A stretch of DNA of 64,000 bases from Gemmatimonadetes bacterium 13_1_40CM_69_22 (GTDB lineage: Bacteria > Gemmatimonadota > Gemmatimonadetes > Gemmatimonadales > GWC2-71-9): contig MNEL01000042.1 in NCBI GenBank assembly GCA_001917665.1, forward strand, positions 16,495 to 80,494. Direction: 5' to 3'. Below the pieces are notes generated by a model that was given only the letters and a program-made list of their open reading frames with translations, did not search any database and was not told the DNA's origin. A program made the translations under genes and the position numbers. Positions 44,697-53,098 of this stretch are shown here, in pieces. The stretch's first letter is position 1; the number at the start of each line of letters is the position of its first letter.

Positions 44697-46220
44697 ATGA
44701 CCCGGCCAGCGCATCCTCAGGTCGCCCCAAGGTCCCGGCGCACGTGGCGGGCCACCGCTCTATCCCTCGTCGCGGGAGCGGCGCTCTGCGCGGCGTGCAT
44801 GGACTTGAACGTCCCGGACTTGAACAATCCAGCGATCGGGGATCTGCAATCGAGCCCGACGCGCGCCGGCGTCATCACGGCCACCCAGGGTCTGTTCATC
44901 GGGGCGCGGGCGAACATCGCTCCGTTCAACGGCTACATTGCCGAGCTCGGCGTGCTGGGTCGCGAGTCCTACGTGTGGAACGCCGGCGACCCGCGCTTCA
45001 TCACGGAGCTGCTCCGCGGCCCGCTCGACGGCGGCAGCCCCCGGTTCGGCGGCAATCTCTGGAACGATCGGCTCGCGAACATTCGTAACGCCGGTATCGT
45101 GCTCAAGGCACTCGCGGTCGTGGGCCCGACGCCGCCGGTAGGCATGACGGCAACCGAAAAGGCCGCCACGGGCGGCTTCGTGAAGACGATCGAGGCGCTC
45201 GATTTCCTGCTTCTCATCGATACACGCGACACACTCGGTGCGCCTGTGGATGTGAACCAGGACGTCGGCGCGCCGCTGGGCCCGTTCGTGAAGCGCGACT
45301 CGGTGTTCGGCTTTATCGTCGGATTGCTGGATTCGGCCAACGTGGCCCTCGCGGCGGGCGGCACCTCGTTCCCGTTCGGCCTCCCGCCCGGTTTCAGCGG
45401 GTTCGCGACTCCGGTGAAGTTCATCCAGTTCAACCGCGCGCTGAAGGCACGCGTGGAGGCGTATCGGGCCACGCTCCTGGCCTGCGGCGCCGCCTGTTGG
45501 ACCCGCGCCAGGTCGGCACTCGATTCGTCCTTCTTGAGTGTGCCCGCCGACACGCTGCTGAAGGACGCGGTGGATTCTGTCGGGACGGCCACCATGTTGG
45601 CGGGCGGTGCCTATTACGACTTCGGCACCGGGTCGGGCGACCTGACGCACGGACTATTCGACCCCACCGGGCTGAACGAGCGCGGGCATCCGTCGCTCCG
45701 CACCCAGGCCGACACCCAGGCGAACGGGCAGCGCGACCGGCGGTTCCTGAAGAAGATCGTGTCCGTCCCGCTGCTTTCCCGACCGTTCAATCACACCGCG
45801 GACATGGCGTTCACCATTTACGGCAGTGTGGTCGCGCAGGTCCCGATCATTCGGAAAGAGGAGCTCATTCTGCTGCGTGCCGAGGCCGAGCTTGGGCTCG
45901 GAAACGCGCCGGGCGCGGCGGCGCTCATCAACTACATTCGGGTCAACTCGGGACGCCTGCCGCCACGAGTGGGCCTAGCCGCTTCGCCGACCGACACGAT
46001 CATCAATGAGCTTCTGAAGCAAAGAGTCTACTCTTTGCTGTTCGAGGGTGGACACCGTTGGATTGATGCTCGCCGGTACGGCCGGCTGTACCCGAGCGCC
46101 GTAAGCCCAGGGCTACCCAACCCCGTGGCGGGAGACAACGTGTTCGCCGTCATGCCGATCCCGACGGATGAGTGCAGTGCGCGGGGCCTCCCGGCCAACT
46201 GCCACCCGCTGACTCCTTAG
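44697..46220 (+). CDS. RagB/SusD-like lipoprotein
   Basis: LVAGAALCAACMDLNVPDLNNPAIGDLQSS...ELILLRAEAELGLGNAPGAAALINYIRVNSG...ELLKQRVYSLLFEGGHRWIDARRYG; immediately follows susC. Confidence 0.9.
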   Translation: MTRPAHPQVAPRSRRTWRATALSLVAGAALCAACMDLNVPDLNNPAIGDLQSSPTRAGVITATQGLFIGARANIAPFNGYIAELGVLGRESYVWNAGDPRFITELLRGPLDGGSPRFGGNLWNDRLANIRNAGIVLKALAVVGPTPPVGMTATEKAATGGFVKTIEALDFLLLIDTRDTLGAPVDVNQDVGAPLGPFVKRDSVFGFIVGLLDSANVALAAGGTSFPFGLPPGFSGFATPVKFIQFNRALKARVEAYRATLLACGAACWTRARSALDSSFLSVPADTLLKDAVDSVGTATMLAGGAYYDFGTGSGDLTHGLFDPTGLNERGHPSLRTQADTQANGQRDRRFLKKIVSVPLLSRPFNHTADMAFTIYGSVVAQVPIIRKEELILLRAEAELGLGNAPGAAALINYIRVNSGRLPPRVGLAASPTDTIINELLKQRVYSLLFEGGHRWIDARRYGRLYPSAVSPGLPNPVAGDNVFAVMPIPTDECSARGLPANCHPLTP

Positions 46221-46351
46221 GGCCGGACGCCCGGGCGCGCCGGTTTTTCTGCGCCGCCCCAACTTGCTTGACGCCCACCCGACCCCGCGCTATATCGGGC
46301 GGCGTGCGGATTCGTGACCGCCGTTACCCCCGGGAACATGAAGGAGACCCT

Positions 46352-49180
46352 ATGCGACGCGTCGTCGGTGTCATCGCCTGCGCGGTCCTGATACTGATCG
46401 CGACCTCGGGGCGGCTCGCCGCGCAAGGCGGGTCGGTCCGCGGCCGCGTGGCCGACACGACGGGGGCGCCGCTGGCGCGCGTGAGCGTCAGCATCGAGGC
46501 GATCGGGGCGCGCGCCACCACCAACGAGAAGGGGGAGTACGAGATCCGCGGCGTGCCGGCTGGCACGCACGCGGTACGTGCCAGGTTGCTCGGCTACGTG
46601 CCGCAGATCGTGCGTGTCACGGTGAGCGAAGCGCAGCCCGCCCGCCAGGACTTCGCGCTGCACACGCAGCCGATCGGGCTCGCGCCGGTGGACGTCGTGG
46701 TCGGCTCCCGCGCGCGGCACGCTGCGTCGGACGAGCTGGCCGTCCCGGTGGACGTGTTCACGTCCGAGCAAATACAGCAGCAAGGGACCACGGAGACGAG
46801 TCAGGTGCTCCAGGCGCTCGCTCCCTCGGTGAATTTCCCCCATCAGAGCGTCACCGACGCGGGCGACATCGGGCGCCCCTTCACCCTGCGGGGCCTCTCC
46901 CCCGACCAAACGCTCGTGTTGTTGAACGGCTGGCGCCGGCATCAGACCGCCCTGGTGAACAACTTCACCTACGGGATGGGCGCCGGCTCGAGCGGCGTGG
47001 ACTTGAACACGATCCCGCAGAGCGCCATCGACCGGATGGAAGTGTTGCGGGACGGCGCGTCGGCCCAGTACGGCTCCGATGCCATCGCGGGCGTCGTGAA
47101 CCTGGTGATGAAAGAGGGTCCGTTCACGCCCTACGTCAACGTCGACGCGGGGCGCTACGCCACCGCCAACTACTCCGGCGACGGCACGACGACGGACGTG
47201 AACGGCGGCTGGGGCGTGAAACTAGGCCGCGGCTCACTCGCCCTGTTCGGAGAGTTCCTCGACCGCGAGCCGACCAACCGGGCGTGGGCCGATCCGTACG
47301 ACAACAGCGTGAACGGGGTCGCGGACTCCGTCAACAGCCAGGGGCAGGTGGTGGTGAAGCGGAACCCGGTCCCGCAGCCGAGCAGCCATTGGGGCGACGG
47401 GCTCGAGAAGGACATCATGACGTTGGGGAACTTCCGCCTGCCGCTCAACGACCCGCGCACCAGCGAATTCTACGCGTTCGGCGGATACAGCTTCCGCCAC
47501 GGGACGGGGAACGCCTACCGGCGGTACGGCAACAACTCGCGGAACTGGCCGGAGATCTACCCGTTGGGCTTTCTGCCGCAGTTCTCACCGCACGTGACGG
47601 ACTACTCGGCTGCGGGTGGCTGGCGCGGAGCGACCGGCGGCTGGTCGCTGGACTTGGGCGCGAGCTTCGGTCACAACCACTTCGATTACGACTTGACCAA
47701 CACGCTCAACGCGTCGTTGGGACCGTGCCTGACGCTCGACCCCACGCTGTGCTCGGCTCCGGCCCCCGGCCCCGACGGGACGGCCGGCACGGGCGACGAG
47801 ATCCCCAACCAGACGTCGTTCTACGCCGGACGCTTGCTCCGCGAAGAGCTGATCGCCCAGGCGAACGTCACCAAGGCGGTGACCCTGGGCCTGCGGGCGC
47901 CCGTGAGCCTGGCGCTGGGCGCGGCGTGGCGCCGGGAGCGCTACCAGATCGGAGCGGGCGAGCTGGCCTCGTACATCAACGGCCGGGACAGCACCCAGTT
48001 CGGCGGCGGCTTGAGCAGCTCCGTCAGCGGCTCACAGGGCTTCCCGGGGTTTACGCCCAATGATGCGTCGGATCACAATCGGACGAACTTCGGGGCGTAC
48101 CTGGACGCGGAGGCGGAGCTCTCCGCGAAAGTCCTGGCGGACGTGGCGGGACGGTTCGAGCACTACAGCGACTTCGGCTCCCGGATGACGGGCAAGCTGG
48201 CGTTGCGTTATCAGCCGTCCAGGCAGCTCACGCTGCGCGGCGCCGCGAGCACGGGGTTCCGCGCCCCGGGCATCAGCCAAGAATACTTCAGCAAGGTGGT
48301 CACCAACGTGATCGCCGGTGTTCCGGTGCAGGTCGGCATCTTCCCCGTGAATACGCACGCCGCCCGCGTGCTCGGCGCGAAGCCGCTGCGCGACGAGACC
48401 TCGGTGAACCTGAGTGGTGGGTTCGCCTACTCGCCGACGGGCAACGTGACTTTCACGGCGGACTACTTCTACATCAAGATCGATCACCGCATCATGCTCA
48501 GCGCGACCTTCCTCCAGGACAGCACTGTCAGGATCCTAGTGGACAGCGGCGTCAGCGGCGTGGGGGCCATCCAGTACTTTACGAATGGCCTGAACACGCG
48601 CACCCAGGGCGTCGACGTCACGGCCAACCTGCGCGTTCCCGAGGTCGGGGGCGGCACGCTCGACTGGACGGCGGGGGTCAACTGGACGAAGAACAAGATC
48701 ACGAGCGTCGATTCCTTGCCTCCGATCTTCAAGGGCACCGGTGAGACCGGCCTAATCGATTCGGTGACCTGGATCGGGATCACGGAGGAGCGCCCCGACT
48801 GGCGCGGCACGTTGACGGGCCAGTATTCCGTGAGCCGATTTCATGCGCTGGCGCGGGCGTCGTATTTCGGGAAATTCTCCTCGGCGCAACCGGGTTACTG
48901 CGACCGGTGCCGCGACAGTTACGGCGGGAAGACGCTGTTCGACGCGGAACTGGGCTACCGCTTCAACGGTGCGGAGCTCTCGGTCGGCGTCCGGAACATT
49001 TTCGACACGTATCCGGACCAGCCGAAGTCTCTTGCCCTGGTCGATCCCTCGGACCCGAGCGCAGGCACGGCCAAGGACTGGAACAACAACTACGGGGTGT
49101 TCCCCTGGGCGGCGGCGTCGCCGTTCGGGTACAACGGGCGCTACCTCTACACCCGGGCGTCGATTTCTTTGAGTCGGTAG
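46352..49180 (+). CDS. TonB-dependent receptor with N-terminal carboxypeptidase-regulatory-like domain
   Basis: GSVRGRVADTTGAPLARVSVSIEAIGARATTNEKGEYEIRGVPAG...FTLRGLSPDQTLVLLNGWRRHQTALVN...IDRMEVLRDGASAQYGSDAIAGVVNLV. Confidence 0.93.
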   Translation: MRRVVGVIACAVLILIATSGRLAAQGGSVRGRVADTTGAPLARVSVSIEAIGARATTNEKGEYEIRGVPAGTHAVRARLLGYVPQIVRVTVSEAQPARQDFALHTQPIGLAPVDVVVGSRARHAASDELAVPVDVFTSEQIQQQGTTETSQVLQALAPSVNFPHQSVTDAGDIGRPFTLRGLSPDQTLVLLNGWRRHQTALVNNFTYGMGAGSSGVDLNTIPQSAIDRMEVLRDGASAQYGSDAIAGVVNLVMKEGPFTPYVNVDAGRYATANYSGDGTTTDVNGGWGVKLGRGSLALFGEFLDREPTNRAWADPYDNSVNGVADSVNSQGQVVVKRNPVPQPSSHWGDGLEKDIMTLGNFRLPLNDPRTSEFYAFGGYSFRHGTGNAYRRYGNNSRNWPEIYPLGFLPQFSPHVTDYSAAGGWRGATGGWSLDLGASFGHNHFDYDLTNTLNASLGPCLTLDPTLCSAPAPGPDGTAGTGDEIPNQTSFYAGRLLREELIAQANVTKAVTLGLRAPVSLALGAAWRRERYQIGAGELASYINGRDSTQFGGGLSSSVSGSQGFPGFTPNDASDHNRTNFGAYLDAEAELSAKVLADVAGRFEHYSDFGSRMTGKLALRYQPSRQLTLRGAASTGFRAPGISQEYFSKVVTNVIAGVPVQVGIFPVNTHAARVLGAKPLRDETSVNLSGGFAYSPTGNVTFTADYFYIKIDHRIMLSATFLQDSTVRILVDSGVSGVGAIQYFTNGLNTRTQGVDVTANLRVPEVGGGTLDWTAGVNWTKNKITSVDSLPPIFKGTGETGLIDSVTWIGITEERPDWRGTLTGQYSVSRFHALARASYFGKFSSAQPGYCDRCRDSYGGKTLFDAELGYRFNGAELSVGVRNIFDTYPDQPKSLALVDPSDPSAGTAKDWNNNYGVFPWAAASPFGYNGRYLYTRASISLSR

Positions 49181-49239
49181 GACAGCACCGGCGGCAAGGG
49201 CGGCAGGGCCTCAGACCCTGCCCCCCTTGCTGTCCCTAC
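49177..49239. repeat. REP-like hairpin (GTAGG...CCTAC) beginning in the receptor stop codon
   Basis: GTAGGACAGCA-ccggcgg-CAAGGGCGGCAGGG CCTCAGA CCCTGCCCCCCTTGCTGTCCCTAC. Confidence 0.6.
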
Positions 49240-49290
49240 ATCATCGGCGCGTCGCCTGTGCTTCATCACCACGGCGTAGACATGTCCGCA

Positions 49291-50385
49291 CTACGGCACG
49301 AGCAACACCCCGACCATGCCCCCCAGCCCGTCGGGTACCGCGGCCACACCGTTGGGCACGACCCAGTCGTTGCCGTCCACGAGGAGGTTGAAGTGGTACA
49401 GGCCGCGCTTGAGCGCGAGCGTTCCCTCCCACAGATCCGCGCCCAACGAGCGTAGCGGCGCCGGCTGCCACTGGTTCCAGTCGCCCGCAATCGCCACCGA
49501 GCGCACACTCTCGAAGCGGAACTGCACCACGAGACTGTCGCCGCGGGGGTCGGGAACGAGCGGTGACCACTGCGGACCCTTGGGGGAGGCAATAGGCGCG
49601 GCAGGCGTGGTGTGTAGCCGCACGCCGAGCGTCAGGAACGCCGCCCGCGGCAGGCCCTGATACGGATCCTTCAGGTAGCTCCCGCCGCCCACCTCGAGCG
49701 CGATACTCGGCGAGACGAAGAATCGGAGAAAGGCGCTCCCCGCTGCGGTTGAAGCGGAGACACGGGAAAGCCGCGCGGCGGCCCAAACGGATGCGATCGC
49801 GGGCCCCCGTGTGAGCGTGACCTGTGCGGCCGCATCGGTGAACCACCCCTCGGGGAGCCGCGTCGGCTCTATCGTAAGCTGCCAATCAGCGCGTGCCGCA
49901 TCCCCGGCCGGCCGCCACCAGGCACGCGCGCGGGTGTGAAACGCCGTGGTCGATGCGTCGTTCGCGATCCAGCCGGCTGAGGGCCCCGCGCCGACGCCGA
50001 ATCCCCACCGCGGCCGGGACCACAAGAGCTCGCCGATGCCGTGGGCCGCCGCGGTCCAACCGCCATCGGTCCAACTCATGCCCGCGAGGATTCCCTCCAC
50101 GCCGATCCGCCACCCGTCGCGGATCGGGCGCGACGCGAGCCACAGGTCGCCGCGCCCTTGGCTCGACCACACTCCGCCGGGAAGCGAGGCGAACGAGCCC
50201 GAGACGTCGGCGCTGACGGTCGGGGACCCGAAGTGCAGGGTGGGGGAGAACGACCCCGAGCTGAACGTTGTCCCGCCGGTATCGCGCACGGTGCCGACGC
50301 CCAAGCCGAACGACGCCCGCGCTTGAGCGCCCACCGGTCGGACGCCAAGGCCGGCGGCACAGAGAAACAGCAAGAGCCGCCTCAC
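49291..50385 (-). CDS. Secreted protein with C-terminal CBM48/AMPK-type glycogen-binding-like domain
   Basis: SLVVQFRFESVRSVAIAGDWNQWQPAPLRSLGADLWEGTLALKRGLYHFNLLVDGNDWVVPNGVAAVPDG. Confidence 0.8.
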   Translation of the reverse strand: MRRLLLFLCAAGLGVRPVGAQARASFGLGVGTVRDTGGTTFSSGSFSPTLHFGSPTVSADVSGSFASLPGGVWSSQGRGDLWLASRPIRDGWRIGVEGILAGMSWTDGGWTAAAHGIGELLWSRPRWGFGVGAGPSAGWIANDASTTAFHTRARAWWRPAGDAARADWQLTIEPTRLPEGWFTDAAAQVTLTRGPAIASVWAAARLSRVSASTAAGSAFLRFFVSPSIALEVGGGSYLKDPYQGLPRAAFLTLGVRLHTTPAAPIASPKGPQWSPLVPDPRGDSLVVQFRFESVRSVAIAGDWNQWQPAPLRSLGADLWEGTLALKRGLYHFNLLVDGNDWVVPNGVAAVPDGLGGMVGVLLVP

Positions 50386-50442
50386 GCGTACAAAGCTAGT
50401 TCTGCGCGGCGGCTGCGGTGAGCGGGATCTGGGGCAAGAAAA

Positions 50443-50475
50443 GCGTAGGGGCGCAGACTTGCTGCGCCCCTACGC
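50443..50475. repeat. REP-like perfect 14-bp hairpin
   Basis: GCGTAGGGGCGCAG-ACTTG-CTGCGCCCCTACGC. Confidence 0.8.
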
Positions 50476-50502
50476 CGATCGATCAGCTGTTTCCCGCCCG
50501 GC

Positions 50503-50856
50503 TTACGGCCGGTGACTCCCGGACTGGCCCGGGCTCGCCGGCTTATGCGGTGGCTGCGCCGGCACCGCCATGTGCGGCGGGCTACCGGTAGGTGGCGCAG
50601 CAGGTGTGGTCACGCCGCCCGCCTCAGGCACCGCCCGTCCGACGGGCGGAGTTGCGATCCAGCCCGGCCGGTGGGACAGTCCGCCTGCTACCTCGCCGCG
50701 ACGCTGGGTCGCCCGGTGCTGAGCACCCTTGGAATGCGCGGTGACCATCGCCTGCCCCTGCGGAGACGCGTGGTCGTTGGGAATCGTGGGCGTCTGGGCT
50801 GCCAACACGCTCGGTAATGCAAGCGCAGCCGCGAGCCCGATAAGTTTACTAATCAT
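50503..50856 (-). CDS. Small secreted Pro/His-rich hypothetical protein
   Basis: MISKLIGLAAALALPSVLAAQTPTIPNDHASPQGQAM... signal peptide and low-complexity tail. Confidence 0.5.
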   Translation of the reverse strand: MISKLIGLAAALALPSVLAAQTPTIPNDHASPQGQAMVTAHSKGAQHRATQRRGEVAGGLSHRPGWIATPPVGRAVPEAGGVTTPAAPPTGSPPHMAVPAQPPHKPASPGQSGSHRP

Positions 50857-51092
50857 GCACCCTCCTACATCCGCCACCCTCCTACATCCGCACGTGAGGG
50901 GGGCGGTGCCCCCCATGGCTTCGGATCTTCGCTATGAAGACGGCGGCCAAAGGCTTCGGGTAACCAGCCTACCGGAAGTCGCGGTGGGACCGAACGTTAC
51001 CTGCGTGCCACAACGCGACTCTTTAGGCCAGGAGCCGGTTGCCGCAGCCTCAGCGGGCGTCTACCATCCTCTGCGTACCTCTGGCAGCTGAG

Positions 51093-51653
51093 GTGGCTCG
51101 GTTGGGTCTGCGGGAACAGGCGACAGACGGGGAAGTCGTCCACGCCGTGCTGGCGGGGGATGTGGAGCAGTATGCGGTGCTGGTACACCGCTACCGCGAC
51201 CGTTATGCGCGCTTCGCCGCCCGGATGCTCGGCTCGCTCGATGCGGCCGAAGACGCGGTCCAGGACGCGCTGGTTCGGGCGTTCGATCAGTTGGCGCAGT
51301 GTCGGGAACCCGACAAGTTTGCGGGGTGGCTGTTTCTGATCCTGCGAAACCGCTGCTTCGCCGAGCGGCGCCGCCAGACGCGCGAAGGGCGAGGGCTCGA
51401 GGACGCCGACGAAGCGGTGGCCGGGCCGGACCGACCGGATGGGAATGTGGAGCAGGTGGAGCGGACGCGCGCGCTCGAGCAGGCGCTGGTCAAGCTGACG
51501 CCGGAGCAGCGCGAAGTGTTCGTGCTGAAGCACGTGGAAGGGTTGGCGTACGAGGAGATCGCAACCATGACCGGCGCCACGGTGGCGTCGCTCAAAATGC
51601 GGATGCATCGCGCGTATGATCGGCTGCGGGAGCTGCTGAAGGAGCACTCATGA
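51093..51653 (+). CDS. ECF RNA polymerase sigma factor
   Basis: LAGDVEQYAVLVHRYRDRYARFAARMLGSLDAAEDAVQDALVRAFDQLAQC...LTPEQREVFVLKHVEGLAYEEIATMTGATVASLKMRMHRAYDRL. Confidence 0.93.
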   Translation: MARLGLREQATDGEVVHAVLAGDVEQYAVLVHRYRDRYARFAARMLGSLDAAEDAVQDALVRAFDQLAQCREPDKFAGWLFLILRNRCFAERRRQTREGRGLEDADEAVAGPDRPDGNVEQVERTRALEQALVKLTPEQREVFVLKHVEGLAYEEIATMTGATVASLKMRMHRAYDRLRELLKEHS

Positions 51654-52306
51654 CCCAGGCGTATCATCAGTTGGTGAAGCGGCTGTTGGACGGGGAGCTG
51701 TCGCTCTCGGACCTGCCGCCCGAGCTCCGCGCCGAGGGCGCGGAGGCGCTGCGCCTGCTGGGCGCCGTGGATCGCACGCCCGTGTTGCTCCCGCTGCAAC
51801 TCGACGCTCGCGTGATGGCCGAGGTGCGGCGGCGCGCCCGCTCTCCGGTGCGGCGCGCGTGGCGTCGGCTGGTCGAGCCCCGGGACGTCGAGCTGCGGCT
51901 GCGGGTCCGACCCTGGGTCGTCTGGGGCGGCGCGCTCGCCGCGGCAGCCACCGTCGCGTTGCTCCTCGCCTGGCCGCCGGCATCGCCGGGCCGCATACGG
52001 CCGGTTCGTGTCGCGGCGCGCGACAGTGTGTACGTCCGGTTCGTGCTGTACGCTCCAGGGGCCAAACAGGTCGCGGTCGCGGGGACGTTCAACCAATGGG
52101 ACCAGAACGCCGCACGACTGGTGCGGCTGGGGGCCGACGGGATCTGGACGATCACGCTGGCGCTGCCTCAGGGCCAGCACCAGTACGCCTTCGTGGTGGA
52201 CGGCCAGCGCTGGGTCCCCGATCCGGCGGCCCCCGGTATCGATGACGGGTTCGGGCGGCGGAACAGTGTGGTCGCGGTGACCGCTCACGGGGCGCGCACT
52301 CTGTGA
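51650..52306 (+). CDS. Anti-sigma-like single-TM protein with periplasmic CBM48-like domain
   Basis: Overlaps sigma stop by 4 nt; TM VVWGGALAAAATVALLLAW; YVRFVLYAPGAKQVAVAGTFNQWDQNAARLVRLGADGIWTITLALPQGQHQYAFVVDGQRWVPDPAAP. Confidence 0.8.
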   Translation: MTQAYHQLVKRLLDGELSLSDLPPELRAEGAEALRLLGAVDRTPVLLPLQLDARVMAEVRRRARSPVRRAWRRLVEPRDVELRLRVRPWVVWGGALAAAATVALLLAWPPASPGRIRPVRVAARDSVYVRFVLYAPGAKQVAVAGTFNQWDQNAARLVRLGADGIWTITLALPQGQHQYAFVVDGQRWVPDPAAPGIDDGFGRRNSVVAVTAHGARTL

Positions 52307-52983
52307 GACGCGCGGCTCTCGCCCTCGCGATCGCCTCGAGCGGGGCGCTGCGCCTCGCCGCGCAGCAGCCGGACGTGGCGGCGCGGCTGAACGGCCGGGT
52401 CCCCGCCGAGGTGGTGCCCGCCGTCGCGGGCGTCGCGGCTTCGGCTGCCAGCCGGGGCCTCCCGGTGGAGCCACTCATCCAGAAGGCGATCGAAGGGGGC
52501 GCGAAAGGCAGGCCGGCCCAGCAGGTGATCGCGGCGGTGCGCGCGCTTGCCGACCAGCTCGGTGCGGCGAGCGGTGCGCTCCGCTCAGGCGGCTTCGATC
52601 ACGCGGACGCTGATCTCGTGGAAGGCGGGGCCTATGCGCTCGGCGCCGGGCTCAGCGTGAGGCAGGTGCAGCACCTGGCCCGCGCGAGCCGGCCGCCCTA
52701 CGAGCCGGCGCTCACCTTGCGGGTGGCGGGCACGCTCGCGGCGCTCGGTGTCCCCCCGAAGAACACCCTCGACCTGGTGGAAGGCCTGATCAATGCGGGT
52801 CGCTCGCCCAGCGACCTGCTCGATCTTCCCAGCGAGGTCCAAGCGGGCGTCGCCCGCGGCGCGACCCCGGCGCAGGCGGCCGACGGCTTGGCGCGCGCCG
52901 CAGCGCATGCGCCGGGCAGCGGTCCGCCTGGCGGCGTGCCGCCGGGGCAGGCGAAAGGGCACGGGAACCCGCACAAACCCTGA
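52303..52983 (+). CDS. Secreted hypothetical protein, co-operonic with the sigma/anti-sigma pair
   Basis: 4-nt overlap with the upstream gene; signal peptide; C-terminal PGGVPPGQAKGHGNPHKP. Confidence 0.65.
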   Translation: MRRAALALAIASSGALRLAAQQPDVAARLNGRVPAEVVPAVAGVAASAASRGLPVEPLIQKAIEGGAKGRPAQQVIAAVRALADQLGAASGALRSGGFDHADADLVEGGAYALGAGLSVRQVQHLARASRPPYEPALTLRVAGTLAALGVPPKNTLDLVEGLINAGRSPSDLLDLPSEVQAGVARGATPAQAADGLARAAAHAPGSGPPGGVPPGQAKGHGNPHKP

Positions 52984-53098
52984 GCGCGCGCCGGGGTTGC
53001 TGACGTACGCACGCCGCGCCGGGCCGCCTCGAGCGACCCGGCGCGGTCGTTTTCCCTGCACTCCCCTCGGCACCCGCCCTCGCTAGATTCCCCTTCCC

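Noticed and set aside
42286-44730. 814-aa minus-strand ORF opposite SusC
   Set aside because: Antisense shadow; SusC motifs are intact on the plus strand.
49178-49240. Simple intrinsic terminator after the TonB receptor
   Set aside because: Stem is long and interrupted with no U-tract and GTAG/CTAC ends, so it was classed with the REP-like hairpins instead.
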